Source: Siphonobacter aquaeclarae (lineage in GTDB: Bacteria > Bacteroidota > Bacteroidia > Cytophagales > Spirosomataceae). From it: a stretch of DNA of 64,000 nucleotides. The stretch spans positions 601,960 through 665,959 of the forward strand of contig NZ_FNGS01000004.1 of NCBI RefSeq assembly GCF_900103285.1, in the 5' to 3' direction. Below, piece by piece: positions 59,154-64,000 of this stretch. How positions within the stretch are numbered: the first letter of the stretch is position 1; each line of letters opens with the position of its first letter. A program made the translations under genes and the position numbers. The notes under the pieces are model-generated. The model searched no databases. It saw nothing but the letters and a program-made list of their open reading frames with translations, and was not told where the DNA came from.

Positions 59154-59789
59154 ATGTTAGAAATCCGAAACTTCCGGAAAGCGTACCACGGCCAGCTTGT
59201 ACTGGAGATTCCGCAACTCACTTTCGGCGACGGCGTCCACTGGCTCCGCGGTATCAATGGCTCGGGGAAAAGTACCTTTTTCCGGTCAGTTGCCGGGATG
59301 CTGCCCTTCGAAGGCGAAATCCGCCTGGAGGAGCGGTGGGAAGTCAACCAAAATCCGGTCGACTACCGCCTGCGCGTCAACTACGCCGAAGCAGAGCCGC
59401 TGTACCCCGCATACCTGTCTGCCTTTGACCTGATTTCGTTTGTGGCGAAGGCGAAAAAAGCGCCGAAAGAGCAGGTGGCGGAGCTGGTCGACCGGCTGGA
59501 GATCGGAGATTTCTGGAAGCAGCCCGTCGGCACATATTCTTCCGGTATGCTGAAAAAAACATCCCTGGTCATGGGTTTTCTCGGTCAGCCGCGCCTGATT
59601 ATGCTCGACGAGCCGTTGATTACGATCGATGACCGGGCGGTTTCAAACGTCTGCAAACTCATCGCCGACGAGTACAAAAAGGGAATACACTTTTTGCTCT
59701 CTTCGCATCAGGATTTCAGGCTGACAGACCTCGTCCTCGACGCCGCCTATGTCATTCAGGACAAGACTATCCGCCAAGCCGTAAACTGA
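59154..59789 (+). CDS. ABC transporter ATP-binding protein
   Basis: The 211-residue protein starts at the ATG at 59154 (MLEIRNFRKAYHGQLVLEIP); the frame upstream is not coding. It has Walker A (GINGSGKST), signature (YSSGMLKKTSL), Walker B (LIMLDEPLITID) and the H-loop SSHQ. The substrate cannot be told. The next gene, a hydrophobic protein, starts one base after its stop, so the two are an ATPase-permease pair. The final His-loop reads SSHQ instead of the common SH. Confidence 0.9.
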   Translation: MLEIRNFRKAYHGQLVLEIPQLTFGDGVHWLRGINGSGKSTFFRSVAGMLPFEGEIRLEERWEVNQNPVDYRLRVNYAEAEPLYPAYLSAFDLISFVAKAKKAPKEQVAELVDRLEIGDFWKQPVGTYSSGMLKKTSLVMGFLGQPRLIMLDEPLITIDDRAVSNVCKLIADEYKKGIHFLLSSHQDFRLTDLVLDAAYVIQDKTIRQAVN

Positions 59790-59790
59790 C

Positions 59791-60864
59791 GTGAAAAACG
59801 CTGTCTTCCGCACACTCGTCACCGAATTCTACCGGCAGAACTCCGGCTTTTTCCTGATTCTGCTGCTGCTGGGCTTTGGTATTATCCGCTCCGACGACCA
59901 CATCGCGCTTTTCCGGTATGCGCTGGCGGCGCCGGCGGCGTTGCCTTACTATTTCGCATTGTGGGCGCTGTATGCCCTGAAAACCAGTGCATTTGTCCGG
60001 CAGCAATTCCGCGAACCTTCCTGCCAGTTTCTGTACCACCTGCGCCTGTATCCTTCTATGCAGCGGTATCTCACCTGGTGGACGGTTCAGCTGGGCCTGC
60101 TCGCCCCGCTCTGGGCCTATGGGCTGTGGATGTGCAGCTATGCCGACGGGCAGTGGCTGTCCGTTGCGCTGGTACTTAGCTGCCTGGTCGCGCTGACCGT
60201 ACTTCCGGCCCGCTGGTATGAGTACCTCGTCCGGAATCCGGTACGGGAAGCCCGGAACCGGAAAGTAGCCCGGAACCGCCCGCTGCCGGTGTGGCTTTTC
60301 TTTTTTGCGCACCTGTTCCGGCAGCAGCCGTTGCTGCTGGTTTTGACGAAGCTGTTTTCCGGCGCGGTGCTGATCGGCGTTTGCCTGTTGTATCCGACAG
60401 ATGATTACGACGAGCGACTACTTGCCATCGGCGCGCTCATTGGCGGGCTGGCTCACCTCGGGCTGGCGCAGGAGCAGTATGTCTTCGAACATCGGTATCT
60501 GTTGTTTCTCCGGAACCTGCCACGGCCGTTCGCGGTGCGCTTCGGTACGCTGGCACTGGAGGGCTTGCTGTTATTCCTTCCTGAAACCCTGCTGCTGGCG
60601 CGCTACCTGCCGGAGGGGGTATCTGCTGTTCTTGTTCTGAAAGTAGTGGTGTTTTATACCGGTATCCGGCTGGCGGCGCTGCACCGGTTTTATGTGCGGG
60701 AACGATACCTCGAACAGGTCGGAGCCTACGGTCTCTGGGGTTTTATCTTCGGGTTAGTGGCTATCATGTTCCGGCTGGATATCGCCATCGCCGGGCTGGC
60801 GCTCTGGGGATATGCGGCGTGGGTGAGCCGGTTCCGGTATTTCGCGTCGGAATCGGCGGGATAG
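59791..60864 (+). CDS. ABC transporter membrane subunit (putative)
   Basis: This 357-residue protein has about eight to nine hydrophobic helices (FFLILLLLGFGIIRSDDHIA, LGLLAPLWAYGLWMC, VVFYTGIRLAALHRFYVR, ending IAIAGLALWGYAAWVSRFRY) and no other recognised domain. The start is GTG at 59791, one base after the ATPase stop. The family is not recognised, but the gene order identifies it as the membrane partner. It is rich in Arg and Leu, with several Arg-rich cytoplasmic loops. Confidence 0.72.
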   Translation: MKNAVFRTLVTEFYRQNSGFFLILLLLGFGIIRSDDHIALFRYALAAPAALPYYFALWALYALKTSAFVRQQFREPSCQFLYHLRLYPSMQRYLTWWTVQLGLLAPLWAYGLWMCSYADGQWLSVALVLSCLVALTVLPARWYEYLVRNPVREARNRKVARNRPLPVWLFFFAHLFRQQPLLLVLTKLFSGAVLIGVCLLYPTDDYDERLLAIGALIGGLAHLGLAQEQYVFEHRYLLFLRNLPRPFAVRFGTLALEGLLLFLPETLLLARYLPEGVSAVLVLKVVVFYTGIRLAALHRFYVRERYLEQVGAYGLWGFIFGLVAIMFRLDIAIAGLALWGYAAWVSRFRYFASESAG

Positions 60865-60951
60865 TAAGTCGTCGTTTTTTCGGTTGATTTCGGGGGAAAA
60901 GCTTTTCGGAAGCAGGCTATGGTTGTATTTTCAGGGACGACGATTTCTTCT

Positions 60952-62058
60952 ATGATGAAAAAAATCCTTCTCCTGCTTTTCCTGCCCGCTATGCTTCACG
61001 CCCAGACCCGTTTTCGCGAAGATACCGGCGAAGCCATCGGTATTCTGAAAACCGGCGCCTTCAATGCCATTACCGATGTTCCGCGGGTGAAAGTCGGCCA
61101 GGTGACGCTATTTTCCAGCAGCGATATACGGACGGGCGTCACGGCTATCCTGCCGCACGACGGGAATATCTTCCAGCAAAAAGTACCCGCAGCCGTATTT
61201 GTCGCAAATGGTTTCGGGAAAATGGCGGGCATCAGTCAGGTCAACGAACTGGGTAATCTGGAAACGCCTGTTGTCCTGACCAATACCCTCTCCGTCGCGG
61301 CAGGTATGGAAGGGCTTATCACATATACCCTCGCGCAGCCCGGGAATGAAAAGGTCCGGTCGGTCAACGCCGTCGTCGGAGAAACGAACGACGGTTTTCT
61401 GAACGACATCACCGGGCGGCACGTCCGGCCCGAGCACGTGTTACAGGCGCTGAAAGACGCCAAAACGGGAAAAGTGGACGAAGGTAACGTCGGCGCCGGC
61501 ACCGGCACCATCTGTTTCGGCTGGAAAGGCGGCATTGGCACCAGCTCCCGCGTACTTCCCTCGAAATCAGGCAAATATACCGTAGGCGTATTGGTGCAAA
61601 CCAATTTTGGCGGCGTACTGGAAATCAAAGGTATACCCGTCGGCAAAAACCTCGGCAAGTACTTTCTGAGCGATCAGCTGAACGATCCGGCGGATGGCTC
61701 CTGCCTGATTGTCGTCGCTACCGATGCTCCTTTATCCCACCGGAACCTGGAGCGCCTCGCCAAACGTGCCTGGTCGGCGCTGGCGCGCGTCGGCGGTATC
61801 GCGTCCAACGGTTCCGGCGAATATGTTCTGGCATTTTCCACGAATGAAAAAGTACGCATTCCGCATAACCAGCCCGGCCCGACGCAAACGCTGGAAGAAG
61901 TCCACAACGATGCTATGTCTCCTCTTTTTCTGGGGGCAATTGAAGCGACGGAAGAGGCGATATTGAATTCCCTCTGGGCGGCGCGGACGGTAAGCGGAAA
62001 AAACGGTGTCAGTGAGGAGTTGCCGAGGGAGCAGGTGAAAAAGATGCTGAAGCGGTAG
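60952..62058 (+). CDS. P1 (DmpA-like) family aminopeptidase, exported
   Basis: The 368-residue protein starts at an ATG at 60952 or 60955, giving a signal peptide (MKKILLLLFLPAMLHA). It has the DmpA/P1 fold: ITDVPRVKVGQVTL near the start, NVGAGTGTICFGWKGGIGTS, and IASNGSGEYVLAFST, where the Ser of NGSG is the expected nucleophile created by autocleavage before it. P1 peptidases cleave N-terminal amino acids, including D- and beta-amino acids. It is a single gene, convergent with miaA. Confidence 0.92.
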   Translation: MMKKILLLLFLPAMLHAQTRFREDTGEAIGILKTGAFNAITDVPRVKVGQVTLFSSSDIRTGVTAILPHDGNIFQQKVPAAVFVANGFGKMAGISQVNELGNLETPVVLTNTLSVAAGMEGLITYTLAQPGNEKVRSVNAVVGETNDGFLNDITGRHVRPEHVLQALKDAKTGKVDEGNVGAGTGTICFGWKGGIGTSSRVLPSKSGKYTVGVLVQTNFGGVLEIKGIPVGKNLGKYFLSDQLNDPADGSCLIVVATDAPLSHRNLERLAKRAWSALARVGGIASNGSGEYVLAFSTNEKVRIPHNQPGPTQTLEEVHNDAMSPLFLGAIEATEEAILNSLWAARTVSGKNGVSEELPREQVKKMLKR

Positions 62059-62064
62059 TTCGGC

Positions 62065-62970
62065 CTACGGCTTGAACGACCGGACGTATTCCAATACACC
62101 GTTGAAGTCTGCCGCATCAAACCACACATACCCTCCCTGGTGCCGGAACCACGTCAGCTGCCGCTTGGCATAGCGGCGGGTATTTTGCTGGATGCGGGCG
62201 ATCATTTCGGCTTCGGTCAGCTCTCCGTCGAAATACGCAAAGACCTCCTGATACCCGACCGTCCGGAGGGCATAGTGGTCGCGGTAGGCTGCTACCGACC
62301 GTACTTCGGCTACCAAACTGGCCGCGATCATCTGCTCCACCCGCAGGTTGATGCGGTTGTAGAGTACTTCGCGGTCACGTGTGAGGGCGATTTTCACGAC
62401 ATCAAAAGGCCGCTCGGCCTTCTGCCCGCTCCGGAAGGAAGAATACGGTTTGCCCGACGACAGGCATACCTCCAGCGCACGGATGACCCGCTGGGTATTG
62501 TGGCGGTCTACCTGTTCAAAATACGCAGGATCAAGGCGTTGCAGCTCGGCCGTCAGCGGAAGCATGCCTTCGGCCCGGAAGCGCTCCATGAGGGTTTCGC
62601 GGATTTCGAGGTTGACTTCGGGCATGTCGTCCAGCCCATCCGTAACCACTTTCAGGAATAAACCGGACCCGCCCGTCAGGATAGCTACCGGTTTCCGGGA
62701 GAAAATTTCGGCGAGGGTCGACAGGGCCTCTTTCTCAAAATCCCCGACGCTGAAGTAGTCGGCAATGGAATGCGAATCGACAAAATGGTGGGGAATACCC
62801 TGTTGCTCTTCCGGCGTCGGCTTGGCCGTACCGATGCTCAGCTCCCGGTAAAACTGCCGCGAGTCGGCGGAAACGATTTCCGTATCCAGTTCACGGGCCA
62901 GGCGGACGCACAATTCGGTCTTTCCCACGGCGGTAGGCCCGGCCAGCACGATCAGCAAGGGTTTACTCAT
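62065..62970 (-). CDS. miaA: tRNA dimethylallyltransferase
   Basis: This 301-residue protein starts at the ATG at 62970 (MSKPLLIVLAGPTAVGKTEL), which overlaps the stop of the upstream glycosylase gene (ATGA). It has the P-loop GPTAVGKT, the DSRQFYRELSIGTAKP block that binds dimethylallyl diphosphate and A37, and HNTQRVIRALEVCLSSGKP. The C-terminus has NTRRYAKRQLTWFR. MiaA adds an isopentenyl group to adenosine 37 of tRNAs reading UNN codons. The length is as usual. Confidence 0.96.
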   Translation of the reverse strand: MSKPLLIVLAGPTAVGKTELCVRLARELDTEIVSADSRQFYRELSIGTAKPTPEEQQGIPHHFVDSHSIADYFSVGDFEKEALSTLAEIFSRKPVAILTGGSGLFLKVVTDGLDDMPEVNLEIRETLMERFRAEGMLPLTAELQRLDPAYFEQVDRHNTQRVIRALEVCLSSGKPYSSFRSGQKAERPFDVVKIALTRDREVLYNRINLRVEQMIAASLVAEVRSVAAYRDHYALRTVGYQEVFAYFDGELTEAEMIARIQQNTRRYAKRQLTWFRHQGGYVWFDAADFNGVLEYVRSFKP

Positions 62971-63575
62971 GCGGTTTTCTGCTGACCTTTCCATCGCCAG
63001 ATAACCCGGCTGGCGGTACTCCGGTACGGACGCCAGGCTTCGGCGATTTCGGTCATTTTCTTTTTCAGGTTTTTATCTTTTTCGAGACCGTAGAGCAGCA
63101 TCATGCCCTGTTGCACGCCCAGGTCGTCGGTCGGAAAAATATCCGGTCGCTGGAGGGTAAAAATCAGGATCATCTCCACCGTCCACCGCCCTACTCCCTT
63201 GATCTGGCTGAGGTACTGAACGAGTTCGTCATCCCCGAAATCCTCCCATTTTTTGGTTTCGAGTTCTTCCCTGACCCAGAAATCCGCGACGTTCTGCATG
63301 TACTGGGATTTGCCTTTCGACAGCCCTACCGAGCGCAGCGTATCCAGGTCCATCGCCATCAGCTGATTCGGGTGCGGGTATTCTCCGGGAAACAATTTCA
63401 GAAAACGCCGGAAAATGACGTCCGCGACTTTGGTGGATAACTGCTGGGAAACGATGGATTCCAGCAGGTCATAGTACACATCGCCCGACGATTGCGGCTC
63501 GCTGATCGAAACTTCGGAAATAGCCCGGGCCAGTCTGGCATCACGGTGCACGAGTTCAATTAATATTTTTTCCAT
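62967..63575 (-). CDS. DNA-3-methyladenine glycosylase (AlkA-like HhH-GPD)
   Basis: This 202-residue protein has the helix-hairpin-helix and Gly/Pro/Asp loop LSQIKGVGRWTVEMILIFTL followed by FPTDDLGVQQG, with the catalytic Asp. The N-terminal part (YYDLLESIVSQQLSTKVADV) is the HhH-GPD core helix pair. No Fe-S cluster cysteines are present, as in AlkA. It removes alkylated purines from DNA. The stop overlaps the miaA start by four bases. Confidence 0.92.
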   Translation of the reverse strand: MEKILIELVHRDARLARAISEVSISEPQSSGDVYYDLLESIVSQQLSTKVADVIFRRFLKLFPGEYPHPNQLMAMDLDTLRSVGLSKGKSQYMQNVADFWVREELETKKWEDFGDDELVQYLSQIKGVGRWTVEMILIFTLQRPDIFPTDDLGVQQGMMLLYGLEKDKNLKKKMTEIAEAWRPYRSTASRVIWRWKGQQKTA

Positions 63576-63576
63576 A

Positions 63577-64000
63577 TCAGGCCTGCTTCTTGTCCATGCC
63601 GGTTAAATGCAACAGCCAGCCGATCCCTACCAGCGCCACACAGCCGATGAGGTTGAGCCAGAGAAAAGCCGTCAGGTCCAGCCACCAGCAAACTACCACG
63701 ATCGCTTCGGCCAGTATAGCTGCCCAGAACGTGGCGTTGGCGCCGATTTTCCGGAAGTAAAAAGCGACGATGAAGACGCCGAGAATCGTTCCGTAAAACA
63801 ACGACCCGAGAATATTTACTGCCTCGATCAGGCTGCCTACCCGGCTGGCATACATCGCTACGGAGATACTCAGCAATCCCCAGCCGGCAGTACTGATCCG
63901 GGAGACGTTGACGTAATGGCGTTCGGACGCATCCCGTACCCACATTCTCCGGTAAATATCCACCACAAAACTCGACGTCAGCGAATTGATAGCCGCTGCG
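63577..64000 (-). CDS. Sodium:solute symporter (SSF) family, C-terminal part
   Basis: This open reading frame enters from the right edge, so the N-terminus is outside. The 140 visible residues contain AAINSLTSSFVVDIYRRMWV, the typical SSF block at the end of a helix, then four hydrophobic segments (TAGWGLLSISVAMYAS, GTILGVFIVAFYF, and others) and a short basic tail. SSF proteins bring in sugars, sialic acid, amino acids or vitamins with Na+. It ends just before the glycosylase gene. The substrate is unknown. Confidence 0.88.
   Translation of the reverse strand, partial: AAAINSLTSSFVVDIYRRMWVRDASERHYVNVSRISTAGWGLLSISVAMYASRVGSLIEAVNILGSLFYGTILGVFIVAFYFRKIGANATFWAAILAEAIVVVCWWLDLTAFLWLNLIGCVALVGIGWLLHLTGMDKKQA

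Overview
The window reads as chromosome of a GC-rich member of the Bacteroidota, most likely a Cytophagales (Spirosomataceae-like) bacterium. This is inferred from gene content: a fused CcoN-CcoO cbb3 oxidase, a DUF5777 beta-barrel, an ECF sigma factor overlapping a membrane-anchored barrel protein, a remnant type IX secretion sorting domain, many small lipoproteins, and TAnnTTTG promoter elements. No rRNA, tRNA, CRISPR array or complete insertion sequence was recognised. About 68 genes are supported, two of them cut by the window ends.

Layout. 0-6.4 kb: a partial lipoprotein, an ECF sigma factor with a barrel protein, then extracytoplasmic redox genes (Rieske, DUF5777, YceI) converging on a sulfite-oxidase-like molybdoenzyme and its monoheme cytochrome c. 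6.5-11.5 kb: DinB protein, DUF6194/HxlR pair, a two-component system, DUF4136 and a second ECF sigma factor. 11.6-25.5 kb: two tandem amidohydrolases, a deacetylase/glycosyltransferase operon, an S9 peptidase, an EamA permease, an LptF/LptG-type permease and MntR. 25.6-27.0 kb: MntH, divergent from MntR, with a recognisable operator and promoter between them. 27.0-36.5 kb: a uronate catabolism region (GH88, KduI, KDPG aldolase, KDG kinase, aldo/keto reductase, TIM-barrel protein) interrupted by an ABC exporter and two LysE exporters. 36.5-48.3 kb: small lipoproteins, two convergent L,D-transpeptidases, an esterase, a TetR/SMR efflux pair, a NamZ-like muramidase and an MFS transporter. 48.6-54.6 kb: a cbb3 oxidase operon (ccoS, ccoNO, ccoQ, ccoP, ccoG, ccoH, TauE-like). 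54.7-57.4 kb: a strikingly AT-rich island with a toxin-like exported protein, a small membrane protein and a galactosyltransferase-like gene, abutting a T9SS sorting-domain remnant. 57.5-64 kb: NFACT protein, an ABC transporter pair, P1 peptidase, MiaA, a DNA glycosylase and a partial sodium/solute symporter.

The most unusual signal is not a gene. Gene 3' ends carry very long, perfect or near-perfect inverted repeats (31-35 bp arms). Several contain the stop codon, or even the last codons, of the adjacent gene in one arm and the exact inverse copy in the other. Others are built from recurring word families: gaaaactg/gtttacgg words, gctttaagcctatagc words, and gggcatggagcagaggg words, found at unrelated loci. 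One such word also sits inside the coding sequence of the cytochrome c gene, where it encodes the linker after the signal peptide. This looks like a family of recurrent, rapidly rebuilt terminator hairpins.
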